Source of the DNA: Nephromyces sp. MM_2019
Taxonomy: Eukaryota > Apicomplexa > Aconoidasida > Nephromycida
DNA: 52,152 nt
Assembly (NCBI GenBank): GCA_015657535.1
Contig: JADHZB010000758.1
Coordinates: forward strand, 1-52,152
Reading direction: 5' to 3'
In this document: positions 24,878 to 37,300 of the stretch, piece after piece
How the letters are laid out: each line of letters begins with the position of its first letter
Numbering within the stretch: the stretch's first letter is position 1
The notes under the pieces: generated by a model
Databases searched by the model: none
Told to the model about the DNA's origin: nothing
Seen by the model: the letters and a program-made list of their open reading frames with translations, nothing else
Translations under genes and position numbers: made by a program

Positions 24878-26016
24878 TCAATTTGCGGAAAAAAAAGTGG
24901 TAAAAGCCTCTATGTCCTGCTCATAATAAGTACTGCTAATGACTCTGGAAAAATTAAAAGGAAGTATAATAATTTATTTCAACTTTTTAGTAAAAAACAG
25001 CTGCATGAGATATACAAGTAATATTTCTGAAAAAGAAGTTCACTACTATATATTTTGCTTTAGTAAGGACTGCCTTCCTGATTAGCATCATTTCCAGGGA
25101 CTACTCGATATATCCAAGCTAATGTAATAATACCTTCTTTGCATTCACATTTCTCCCAGTAAGGCAATCACTTTATGCTTCTGGCAGAAATAAATAACAG
25201 GTAGCCGCTTAGTCGCTATCAGTCTCGTGACAAAAGCTGGTACCTGGAGCTAGTCACTACAGTCGCAGATAAAAGTATCGCATCAATTTCCAGCATCTCC
25301 ATTAAATCAACAAGGACCTGGTAGTGTGCAGCTGATTTCATACTGACAACAGGGGACGCGGCGTCATTGCGCAGAGGGACTTCAGCGGCCACCATCTTTA
25401 AGCGGATCGCCAATCTGCGAAGAGCCCCGCACCAAAAGTCTGCAGTAAACGCGGCGGCCGCCTTGTGGGGTGCGCGGTTTCCGGTGAGCACTTAAATGAC
25501 CTCACGAAGCTTTACGCGAGAGTCGCACTGCACGGCCATCCTCATTCGCGAAGCAGAACACCACTTCTTTTGTCCGTGGGCACTAAAGGCAAAGCCCTCC
25601 AAACCAGCCTCCGTGCCGCGGGAGGGAATCTTCCGAATTTGAATCTTTAGCGAGAGGCGTGGTTTTGTCATACGCATGATTGATGTTTCCCCCAAAAGGA
25701 TATTTTCGATGCACCTGCCAGGTCCCGTGGGTTCCTTGTGAAATTTATGATGAGAAAAGACCACTGATGCATTTTGGCATGCCGCCATAAGGCAGAAATG
25801 AGCGCAGGGTTCTACGAGTTCCCTCGCTCACTGAAAGTATTTAACACACGCTAAAAGATGGCCTTCAGCTTTCGCTAGTTTGAGGTTGTTCCACGTGTTA
25901 GCGTTCCATTACCGCCAATCTTACACGCTAACTTACCTCGCAGCTGGCTGAATCGCGTGTGCGCAGTTATTGCGGTTGACTCCAAGGTACCACGGTACCA
26001 CTGGAACTCTGCTCAT
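24878..26016 (-). CDS. Four-exon gene, 219 residues, unrecognised
   Basis: Exons 26016-25937, 25822-25506, 25439-25244 and 24944-24878 join through phases 2, 1 and 2 to a 660-base coding sequence ending in TGA at 24880-24878. Donors are gtaagt, gtgagg and gtacca. The last two acceptors are tactgcag and tttccag; the first (gcgag at 25823) is weaker. An in-frame TAA at 25494 falls inside the second, 66-base intron, which explains why the open frame appears broken. The region is GC-richer than its surroundings. The N-terminal half has Cys and His (NNCAHA, EPCAHFCLMAACQ, SHHKFHK). This could be a metal site, but I do not recognise a pattern. A basic middle (KPRLSLKIQIRKIP) is followed by a helical C-terminus. 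No family is recognised. A start at Met 25788 with a 5' UTR intron is the main alternative. It is divergent from the USP gene. Confidence 0.42.
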
Positions 26017-26330
26017 GCTCTGAGAGCGTTACTTGATGAGTGTTTTTTTCCATGTTGAGAATGGGAGCTGGTCGAACAGTAACGGTATACGCAGTCCTCG
26101 ACAGGGTGTTTAGAACAATACAAGAAGCCGAGCTAGTACCTATTCTGAGGTTCCTTTCGCGAAGAACACACACTGCGCTGTATTTTCGATTCTCGAACAG
26201 GATAGCAGACCTGAATAGGGTCTGCAACAAAAATGATTGTATTGGGTCCGGCGCGGAACTATTTGTTATATTTTACCGGGGATACAACCAAATTGTCAGT
26301 GTCATTATTGTGGCTTACTTGTGTTGCGCC
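26017..26330. promoter_or_regulatory. Putative shared promoter of the 219-residue gene and USP
   Basis: The minus-strand gene starts at 26016. Plus-strand T/G-rich intron-like sequence starts at about 26.3 kb and runs to the USP start codon. A divergent promoter between them is the simplest reading. No specific element is recognised. Confidence 0.25.
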
Positions 26331-28380
26331 TAAAAGACAATAGTAGTGTTTTTATAATAATTCTGGAAATAAGCGTTTTGTTATATGATTTCGTTTTCAA
26401 TCACTTTCTGCGACTATGAGGAGTGTCCAAAAATTTTTATTTTCGATTTTCAGTGTGGTCAGGGGGTTTAAAAGGTAAAGAAACTGTACTTAGTCTCCAT
26501 GGAGGGAAAAAATCAATTTTCATGAAAATAGCTAATATGACTTTTTATAGTAACAGGCATTGTTTGGTGGTACTACGAGTACTCCGTGAACGAGGAGTGA
26601 CACCAATTCTATTCTGCATTTTTCTGACGATTTTTTGCTTGAAATTTTCAGAGCTGGGGGAGGATTTTAGTTATTCTGGTATAATTGGTTAGTTTTGGAC
26701 TTGTTTTATTTCTTAATCTCGGATTTGCCACTCGGGAGTGACCTTTTTACCAGCGATTATCATGTTTTAAAAAGTAATAGAGTATACATAATATGGCCTT
26801 CTATTTTTTTGGTTGTGATGTTTCTGAGCTTTTGAGATTGTCTCATAGCTGTTACGCTTTGGGTTTCAAGCTTATAACTTTGAAGAAGTGGCAGAAATTA
26901 GCATCACAGTATTGCTCGTGTTGCTTTTTTAATGTGATGAAACTAGAGTTTTATTAATTTAATGCTTCCCATTGGTTTAAGCTGCTTTTCATGCTGAAGC
27001 TGCTGATTTGATGCTCTGATTTTGATTTTGTCTTGCTGATTTGGGGCCGCTAGTCAAAAGATAGTATATGCGTTTCCTCCCTCCTGTGGCAATGAAAGCT
27101 CCACGTTAAAAGTTACCCCGCAGGGACTTCCGTGTTGGCGTGCTTTTTAAAAGTTGATGTTTTTTATAACATTCCAAGCAGATCCTACTAGTCATTGTGC
27201 AATGACTTTGCGCATATATTACTATAATAGACTCTTCTTCTTTATATAACTCTAGATTCTCAAAATCACTTTATAAGCTCTTCTTGAGTACTTGTTTACT
27301 GTTTAACTTTGAGAAGTTGGCGTTTTTGAGAAAATGTTCGCTCTAGTATGTAGGCGAGTTATTAGCTTCTAAGCTTAAGTTTTTATCTTTTTTAAGCATC
27401 TTAAAAGTGTAATGTAAAAAATTATATCATTATATAAGTAAGTTTTAAAAAGATTTATAAAATAATTTTTTGCGGCTTTGTTTGAAAATCGTGAAATATC
27501 CGTATTTTTCCCCTTCTGGTGCTTGTGGAACTGAAAGTATGGGTAAACCTGGTTTAACCCACAGATTTTTACGTTTCAGTGCAACAGCCTTGGTGTGAGC
27601 TTGTCGCCGTATTTCCCGTGGCTGAAATTTTATACCACTAATAACTTCAGTAGTTATAGCTTTATTTGTGTGTGAATCTCTCCTACACTTTATAGTTCCA
27701 TTTTTATGTGCATCATTTTAAGGCTCTATTACCGTGTGTATCACTTAATACCTTTATTGCTGTGTGCATCTGCCATATACTTTAAAACTCAGTTGCTGTG
27801 TGCATCTCCCTTACACTTTATACCTCCATGCAGTTTATTTAGCAAATTCTAGGGTTAAAGATGAATTAGGGGATATTCTCCAAATAATATCGGATATTTC
27901 TTTGCTTTTTTAAAGTCTGCATAGTAGGGATAGCTACTGAGCTATAATTTATGCTTTTTAACAGTTTAACAAGACAGACTTGAAGAAAGCCTGCGAAAAA
28001 AATTGGAGATGCTTTGCTATGGATTTGTACTGAATATTTTGCAGAAAATAGTATTGCCGCACACCCGACTTATCTCCAATTGCTGCCACTCTCTTTCTAT
28101 ATTTTGTTATTTTTCCTAAGAAACTTGCGTCTCTAGAGTTGCACACCTATGCATTTCGTGCTATTAGTGCGCTCACTTGACACTCTGAGACTGCTTTTAC
28201 CTAGGTGATATTTTTTCATGCAAAGAAAGCTTTTTTTCTTAATGTGCGTGTGTGTGCTTCATTATTTCCTCACAGGTAATACTCATATAACACACGGATG
28301 AAACAAATGCACGGGACCTAAAATGCACTTACTTGGATAGTTCACTTGGATTTTTTACTTTTTTTGTGCTTTTTGAGATA
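26331..28380 (+). other. Probable 5' UTR intron of USP
   Basis: About 2 kb of T-rich plus-strand sequence ends in a pyrimidine-rich acceptor, ctttttgag, only three bases before the USP ATG at 28381. This matches the sense-strand bias of all USP introns. The first exon and its donor were not located. An imperfect repeat occupies 27655-27835. Confidence 0.4.
27655..27835. repeat. Degenerate tandem repeat, unit about 45-50 bp
   Basis: Three to four diverged copies share a core of the form ctgtgtgcatct, then cacttta and a ccatt/cctcc end. They lie in the presumed USP leader intron. The copies are too diverged to be recent. Confidence 0.5.
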
Positions 28381-31300
28381 ATGGCTGTATCAAGAGCTGT
28401 GGCTGCTTATCAGCCTGAAGTTGATGGGGGGCTTTCATCATTGTATAAATCTGTATTAAAGCGCTTGGAGCTTGCTGAAGTTTCAGGCGAGTTGAAAGAG
28501 GTAATAGATGACTCGCAAAGACAGCTTTTGAATGCGCTTTGTGAAGAATTGGAACAAGGGCACCTGTTTGAAGATTTAAGCGCTTCCTCGGTATTATCGC
28601 TACTAAATCAGATAAGGAAGTTTGAGAATGATTACCCGGGTGGAATTTTTTCATACTTACGTACGGCAAGGCGCCTCCTAAGTAGCTTTCTGGGGGGTGA
28701 GTCCTTGGATTCAGAAGCTACATCTGTAACGATCCCGGACTGTGTGCGGGCTTATCTCGAACATCCAGATTATGTTAAGTATGAAGAGGTCAGTGTTTCT
28801 TTCTTTCTGCTTCTTATGGGCGTGTGTGTGTGTGCAGCCTTTTGGGTATGTAAGACATATTTGGGTCTCATGCAAAACGCAGATGTTCGTTGTTTTCTAG
28901 TGCTTTATTTATCTGGGTGAGAGTGATTTGTCTTTTGACCAAAATGGTTTTGAAAGGGTGTTGGATTCACTCTCTTTGAACGAGTTGTGCACGAAGATGA
29001 GTAGTTGAGCGTTGGAAAGATGAAGATGAGTAGAAGATCATCGATAAGGAGGTTTTTCACGGGCTTAGCTCCATTGCATGTCATTCTTCCGAATCTCAAA
29101 CATTACTATACACTGCAGATACGGTGTTATATAGCAGGAAAATCCAAGTATAAGGAAGTTATGTTTCCATCTATGGCGTGAAATATCTTTTACTTTTGAG
29201 TAATCAAGGAAAGTAGGCGTAGCAAAAATCTTTCTTATGATATCAGAGGCTTGTTTACTTACTATTTCAGCTTTAAATGTAACTTTGTTTAGATCTACGG
29301 AATTTTCATTCGAAGTGTATGAGAAGAGATGGAAATCCAATGAAATGCATTGCATTTTCATCTCTTCTTCAGATAGGACTTCCTGGGTTAACGAGATGTG
29401 CATTCGTACTTGTAGCTGGAGGGTTAGGAGAGCGTCTTGGATATCCTGGCATAAAGATTGGCATACCCGTGGAAATTACCACAGAAACCACCTATATAGA
29501 GCATTTTATATCGTTTATCCTAGAGTATCAGCGTTTAGGTAACGAGAGGACTTCTAGCCATGAAGCCAATGACAGTACTTCCTTGCGGAGCCAAAAACTC
29601 CCAATGAAGCTGCCTTTGTTGATTATGACTAGTGAAGATACTCATTATGAAACAGCAAAGCTACTAGAAGAAAAAAATTACTTTGGAATGGATTCTGATC
29701 AGATTATATTAGCGAAACAGGTTGTTATGCATTTTGGCTAATGCTGTGGGAGGTGTGCGTATGTGATCTTGATGCTGTCAGCATTCAAGTGTGTATGTGA
29801 GTTTCCTGTTACCACCAGCACAGACTTCTCTTTTTGATTCTCATGTTTTCTGATCGCACACACAAAGCATTGAAAATTAGACTTTCCAAACAAACTGGTA
29901 TAAAACCCTCCTTTTTATACCCACTTCACCTCCCTTATGCCATGGCTTGGCTAACGTTACATTCACCGTAATTCGAGCTCCTTCCTAGTATCCTCTCAAA
30001 AACCCCAATTAATGCATTAAAATCTCCACAGTTTTATCGTGGATTCCTATGCATCGATGCTTCTTCTACGAAGCAATTTTTTTTGCATAATGATGAGGCA
30101 ATTTTCAATACATCTTCAAGGTAAAATCATAGAACAAGTTGGTTTTAACGAGTCGTGTGAATTTCATTTGTACGACGAACAATATAGCTGAAAACTTGAA
30201 ATTTTTCTCTTTAAAGCTGATTTGTGTATGTGGTCATCCTTTTCCTGTGTAAAATAGGAGCTTTCTTGCAGGAAGGATGCATAATCTTTAAAAAAACACA
30301 CACAAACTGAGCGCGTGTGTGCGCTTGTATCTGCTGCTGTACGCCAATCCACACACGACGGAGTTCCTTTTTTTGTGCTTCAAATATATACTATTATGAG
30401 TGATTAACACAAAACTTGCTAGGCTAATCAAGTTTGATTTTTATTTTCGTTAAGATGATAGAGAGAGATATTATCTTAGATGTAGAAACTATAGGGTTAA
30501 GCCCTAATACTAGCGATAGGAGCATGTTAGGAGCTAATTTTGTCTTGTATGCCTCTCATAAGAGCTGTTTTTTGGCTGATAGAATAGGATTTCGAATGCT
30601 AATAGACTAGGCATTCCGCCGAGTGTTAAAAAAACGGTTTCGAGGTTCAAAAATTTCTCCCAGTTTGTTGATGAGAGAGAGGAGTCGACAGTTTTTCTTG
30701 CTTCTCTACGTTGTGGGGTTGAAATCCTGTGAAAAAGGGGTGCAAAAGATGCTAGAAAATTCAAGTTTTTGCGATGTGTGTCGAATTTTTATCGTTTGAA
30801 GCTCTACAGCAGTTTAATAAGCTGCTGGCTTACGCTGTGCTGCGTACACATTCTCTGGGCACTTTGATAATGCCTTGGAGGTGTTGAATGTAGTTTTTTT
30901 TCGTGGACCTGCTGAAGTTACCATGTGTGAGTGCATTTGAGGCTGAAAAGCATATGAGTCTTCTTGTAATATGCCCCTTATTATACGATTAGCTTTGAAA
31001 GTGCTGAGTTTTCACCACCTTCTTCACAATACTGAGAAGAAAAGAGCTAAATCACCATGATGAGAAAATCTGCTGCGTTTAGGAAAAAGTACCGGCTTTC
31101 TGCGATACTCAAGCCCGCTTATGCATTGATCCGAAGGATTCCTCGATATTAATGAAGCCTCATGGCCATGGTGATGTTCACCTGTTGTTGAACAAGCTTG
31201 GTAGGTTGGATTTGATAGTGTGTGTGTTGTAGTTTTTGCATCTATTTAGAGTGTATACACTATCTTTGCTGGAAAAAATAGAAAGAAAAATTATTTTAAA

Positions 31301-34300
31301 AATCTGCAACTTTTACATTAAAAAATTCATTATAAAACTTCTAATTGGAAGAAAAACGTACTTCTCAACCCTTTCGTTTTTCCAGAAAAACCTGGTTTTC
31401 CTGAGATGTGATGCTCTGATTTTTCGTTTTTTGTCTGAAACTCGTGTGTATGTACACTGCGAATAGATACATTGGAAAGTTTTTTTTTATCTTAAACTCG
31501 TGTATGTACACTGCAAATAGATACGTTGGAAAATCTTTCGAAAATGTGCTCAAGGTTTGCTTTCTCAACTCACTTGCTTATAGATTTTGTTTGTTTTTAA
31601 TTGGTGAGATTTTGTGGTGTTTTTTGTTTTGCTTGGTGCTTTTCGTGCGGACTTTGCCAGCTGCTTAGCTGTTTTGTTGCTGCGAAACAAAGCCTAAGTA
31701 GAATACAGCCAAGGCTTCAGTTATGGCCGAATTTTGGTTTCAAAAGGACAAATTTCCTGAATCAATGAGCTTTTTGCTGTTTTGTTGGTGGTTTACAATG
31801 CCAAAGATTTACATTCTTTGCTCTGTGAGGTTTGTTTCATTTTATTGCTTTTCAAGTTCATGAAAAGCTTCTTACTTTCTGTGAAACGATGCATAAGTTT
31901 ACGCCAAGTGCGTGTTTTGAATGAGTAAGGTATTTTCGTGTTTAGATAGCGTATTGTCCTTTTCTTCCTCTTCTGTACTTCTTCTTTTTCTTCGTTTTAT
32001 TCTTATTTTTCATATTTTTTTTCTTCCTCATCTTTTGCATCTCCTCTTCTCTCTTCTTCTCTTCATCGATTTCGATCCACTTTTAGCAACCCTGATTCAA
32101 ATATACAGGTATAACCCAAAAATGGCTCAATCAGGGTCTGGAACACGTGGTGCTATTTCAAGATACCAATGCTCTAGCCTTCAGGGCTCTTCCTGCACTT
32201 CTTGGGGTATCCTTAATGAATGACTTTACGATGAACTCCCTTGTCGTCCCTAGGTATAATCATATACAGTCCCTCTGTTTGAATCATCTTTCCTTTGATG
32301 AGCTTCAGTGCTTCCTGTTTCATGGTAAATATAGCTTTGCATGGTTGCTGAATGAGGCGAACTTCGCAGAAGACTCTGGGCTATGTGTTAAAGCGAACTA
32401 AAGTTCGCTTAGCATGAAGATTTTCGCTTTTTACTTCTAATTCTCGGCGTATTTCATCGCTGTAATATCTCACGCTCATCCTATGGTGGTAGCTCGGAAT
32501 CTTGTCGTTTGATACAACACACGTCATCTTGAAGGTTCATGATAAGCAACTAAACCTGAGAAAAATCGCATCAATTTTTATCAAAACTTTGGAATCTCTG
32601 TTTTTTTCCTGCAGTCACGCCGTCATCTTGACGTTGAAGACATGCTGATGAAAGCTTTTTATCTGTTGAAGTTAACTCCTTCTGTATTCTGTGCTTGTGA
32701 GGGAATTAATTTTCATCTTCATGATGCCGAGTTTAATACTGTCGCACACACATCAGTTTTCTGATAAAACTGATTGGAAAAATGCTGCTTCATGAGGAAG
32801 TTTTTTGATGCGAATTTTGTGTCGCTTTAAGTGCTTCTCGCAGACCTAATGTGTGTTTTTCGCTATAAGCTAGCTTCGATGATTAATAGCTCATATTTTG
32901 TTTTTTCAAAGCCTTTATATCAGAATAAAATTTTTTTTTTCGCTAGGAAGTTGTAATTTTCGATGCATTTAGCTCTTCAAATATTTTATAATTGAGCTTT
33001 CTCTGAAACTTCTTCACCTGGTTTCTCATGGTTAACATGCAGTGCTTTGCGACTCTTTTCTAGGGGGATTAGGAGAGAAGGTCTCCTTTTTGTGCTGCTT
33101 CTTCAAACTTTGAGCGTGTGTGTGTGCGAGCTGGTGATGTCCTGATCGTCCCAATTTTGGAATTTTTCTTCAGAGAAAGTGTGGTTAAGCCTTTTTTGCT
33201 CATGTTTTGCTAGTTAAGTCTGTTTGCTGAGCTCTCTGATCACATATATATATATATATATGCGAATCCCTGAGATTAGTTCCTTCAAAGATGCAATGCT
33301 AAGAGTTTGGCGACTTCTTTTTGGGTGAAGGAATGATGTATGTAGTTTGACTCTTCTCCATCTTCTAATCCTCTTAAAATCTCGATTTTACCGCCCTCAT
33401 CTCTTTTCTTCTTGGATTTTTGATGCTCTTCTTCCTGGCGTTTACCACTTTTTTCTTTAGGAAACCGATGGAGGCAGTAGGAGCTATCTGCAAATTCAGC
33501 TATCCTGATGGCAGCACCACTACGGTTAATGTGGAATACAATATCCTTGATACTCTCCTACGGTCTACTGGGAGGAGCGAAGCCGAAGATATTGATGAGG
33601 ATGGAAATTCTAAGTTTCCCGGAAACTCAAATTTGCTAGTGTTGAAGCTCTCAAGATACTCTGAAATTTTGGCAAAAACTGGTGGTATTGTGCCCGAGTT
33701 TGTTAACCCAAAGTTTAAGGTGAAAAATATGGGGTTTTTGGTGATGGATTTTTGCAGGAAGTGTGGAGGATTTTTGTCTAAAATGAGGAACGTTTGGGGT
33801 GCTGTGTTAGCGCTTTATCATTGATATGCTTGAAGTGGTCGACGAGTGTTTGAGAATTTGCTGGGTGGGACTCGCGGGGGGGTCTAGGGGGGGTTCTTTT
33901 CTTGGGTTGTAGCGATAGCTAGACTTGTTGCCTCCTTTTTGTGTGTTTTTGTGATTGTGACGAAATCTGTACTTTCAGCTTTTATATACCCCAAGTTTCA
34001 CGTGTGTGTGCTGCAGCATCTTCTGTATATATGATTGTTTTGATTTCCTTAGTTTCAGCTTTTATATACCCCAAGTTTCACGTGTGTGTGCTGCAGCATC
34101 TTCTGTATATATGATTGTTTTGATTTCCTTAGTTTCAGCTTTTATATACCCCAAGTTTCACGTGTGTGTGCTGCAGCATCTTCTGTATATATGATTGTTT
34201 TGATTTCCTTAGTTTCAGCTTTTATATACCCCAAGTTTCACGTGTGTGTGCTGCAGCATCTTATGTGTATAACACAAACTCGTCACGCACGACTCAATTG

Positions 34301-37300
34301 CTGCACACATCAAATTTACTATTCTTCTGCTCTAAATCCTGTGGTTAAGTAAGCAAATGCCTTTATTTCGATATTATCTACCCTTTAACCTCTGCGAAGG
34401 CCTACATTCTTGATTTCTGCCAAAATTGCCTTTTTTTGAAAAAGAAAGTGTAAAAGCTGCTGCTTACGGTACTTTCACAATGATGATCACATATGATTGG
34501 CAATAAACTTCAAGTTCACCTGAAAAAGATCAGTTTCTTGCACAGCAGACAAAATATAATCAAAAAAGCTGTGTGTGGGTTCAGTTCCTCTTCCATCTTG
34601 GATCGCACAAAGTATTAAACTTTCTCTTGCTTAGGATGATGGTTTGTTACGATATTTATGATGGTATGCCCATTCTTGTGTGTTGTTTGTGCTTAGAATG
34701 CTGAGAAGAAGGGCAGCTTTAAAAGTCCTACCCGCGTGGAGTCTATGATGCAGGATATAGCCAGGCTTTTTGGAGCCTCGGATAAGGTTTGTGATACACG
34801 TTTTGGAAGTAGGTAGAGGGTGGATATATCTGCGTTTTTTCTACTTTTTTTGACAGTGATGGGTAAGATATGATGCTTTCATGAATATTTGCGTTTGTTT
34901 TCTTATGTTTTTGAAAGTTGATCTCTTTAGTTGGCGATTGGGATGAAAATGAATCAAGACGTTTGAGAGGATCGTGTTTGTGTGTTTCTGCATCAAGTTT
35001 TGTAACAAAGTGATTGCTCAAGTTTAAAGCTAGTGAAGAGAGTTTTTTAGTAAGGCTGCTGAGTGTGTGTGTATGTGTGTGAGAACAAGTTGGTTTTGTG
35101 TGTGTGAGAACAAGTTGGTTTTGTGTGTGTGAGAGCAAGTTGGTTTTGTGTGTGTGAGAACAAGTTGGTTTTGTGTGAGAACAAGTTGGTTTTGTGTGAG
35201 AACAAGTTGGTTTTGTGTGTGTGAGAACAAGTTGGTTTTGTGTGTGTGAGAACAAGTTGGTTTTGTGTGTGTGAGAACAAGTTGGTTTTGTGTGTGTGAG
35301 AACAAGTTGGTTTTGTGTGTGTGAGAGCAAGTGGGTTGTGTCTCTTTGTGAGAGCAAGTTGGTTTTGTGTGTGTTAGAACAAGTTGGTTTTGTGTGTGTG
35401 AGAACAAGTGGGTTGTGTCTCTTTGTGAGAGCAAGTTGGTTTTGTGTGTGTGAGAACAAGTTGGTTTTGTGTGTGTGAGAACAAGTGGGTTGTGTCTCTT
35501 TGTGAGAGCAAGTTGGTTTTAGTTCTTTACACGGTGTGAAGAGCTTTTTTATAGGAAAAAGCTTCAACTTGAGCGATTAAGAAAGTTCAGCCATTTCTGT
35601 GTGTGCGTCTCACGGCTAGTAGCAAGATACCTAGTAATAGCTCACTGCTGTAGTTTCTTATCAGCCTTTTTCGTATATACGGTACGTGTGTGCATCATCG
35701 CCTCTTAATAGTTTTGCCTTAAAGTATTATCGCCGTTAAGTAAAGCTTTATGGTAGTTTTCTCTCAACAAACTTTTTTTTTTGAAGCTTCAAACGTATTA
35801 TAAAAAGATGAGAATTCGATACAGGAAGCAGGCAACGGGAGTTTTTCACACTTTCCATTCTTTCTCCTTGCAGATTGGATGCACTTTGTTTGAACGCTCT
35901 AATGCCTTTTCTCCATTGAAAAACAACGTTGCTGATGCGAGCATCAAAAGCAAGAGCGGTTTGGCTCCTGAGAGTGCTTTTTCTGGTGCGTATATATTCT
36001 TCCAAAACACGCTGTTTTAGTTTGAGATTTGGTGTCTTTTGTGTGTTTGCCATTCTTATTTCATGCTCTGTATAGCTGTTTTATGCTGCTCAGCGTGATT
36101 CACTCAAAATCTCGACTTTTTTGTTGTTAATCCTCTATTTTTTTCCCGAAGATGTGTGTTTGACTGCGTAAGTAGCGTGATGCCTAGATTTGTGCTTATT
36201 AGTGTGAGTAAATCAAATATATTTAAGCACATTCCCATCTTCAATAATAATATGCAAATTTTTGATAATTTTTCGCTTTTTCGAGGCATTTGAAGATGAA
36301 ATTTTGTCACTTTGGGGATTAATTTGGAACTTGTAGAGTTTGAAGTTTTTTTCCTGTTTTTGTGCTACTGATGGAGATTTAGTATGCGTATAGCTGCTAT
36401 AAGAGCATAAAAATCTTTGATTTAAATGAAACTTAGTATCTTTTTTGATTGAGCTTAACTGAGATATATACTTTGCGATTCGCAACTGCTTAGTGTTGTT
36501 AAATTAAGTAAATGATTGCGTTGTTATATGAGAAGTGTTTTTGAAAACAGTTGACGCGATAAAAAAGTGACTTTTTTGTAGTTTTTACGCCTTTAAATTG
36601 CCATCGTCATCGCGATTTACTTGAAGTTGTTTTGTAGCAAGTAGTAGTGATATTTCATACGACTTTCAGAGTGAGAGGGGGATTTTGAGGGTCTTTCCAG
36701 TTTTTAGAGGTGATAATTCATGCAATTTTCCTAGATATTTGTCATTTTTCCATTTATATGAAATGTAGCTGAGGCAGACTTCTATGCCAATGGCGGAAGA
36801 TTGCTGAAGTTTGCTGCTGAAAGAAAAGGCTGCAATATTAAGATTGGGGCTGCGAATTTGGAGACTTTTTTGGGAATTTCCTATCCCTTGGGACCAAGAA
36901 TTGTCCTCAAGCCTTCTTTTGGAGTAACCATTGGCCAAATCGCGGAAAAGCTTTCTGCTTCAAGCCGTATAAGTATATCTAGCAGGTAGGGCTCAATCGC
37001 TTCTGCAATATCTTCAAGTAATGCTAAGTTGTGCGCATAATGTTTGGATTAAAGAGCGTTAAACCGCAATAAATTATTGAAAGTTAATTTTGCTTATTGG
37101 GGTTTGAGTGGTGATTAATTATGAGCGATGATTCCAAAAAAATCCTAAACCATAAACAAGCCTTAACCCTATGTTTCAAGTGTGTGTAAATGCGCTCTCT
37201 TCTTTGTGTGACATTTCGTGGTGATGATCATTTCAAGCTTCTCCTCTTGTTCATACTATTTGGAATCCGCTTTTTCCACCACTATCTTGAAGATTTGAAG

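Noticed and set aside
25492..25494. In-frame stop suggesting a pseudogene or stop-codon reassignment
   Set aside because: A 66-base intron with gtgagg donor and tactgcag acceptor removes it and keeps the reading phase, so no recoding is needed; the other genes end at ordinary TAA, TAG and TGA codons.
28060..28110. Similarity to 44880-44910 (both contain gacttatc followed by a ccaat-like stretch)
   Set aside because: The shared part is under 15 bases plus scattered matches; probably chance.
34006..34352. Three overlapping plus-strand frames with the same repeated peptide
   Set aside because: They are the three readings of the 80-bp tandem array, whose unit is not a multiple of three.
33973..35520. 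Regularly spaced repeats that could be mistaken for a CRISPR array
   Set aside because: Units are directly adjacent with no unique spacers, in a eukaryotic intron.
34743..35567. 274-codon minus-strand open frame rich in Thr, His, Gln and Ser
   Set aside because: It is the antisense reading of the minisatellite in USP intron 6, and three overlapping frames give similar repeats. It even covers USP exon 6 on the other strand.
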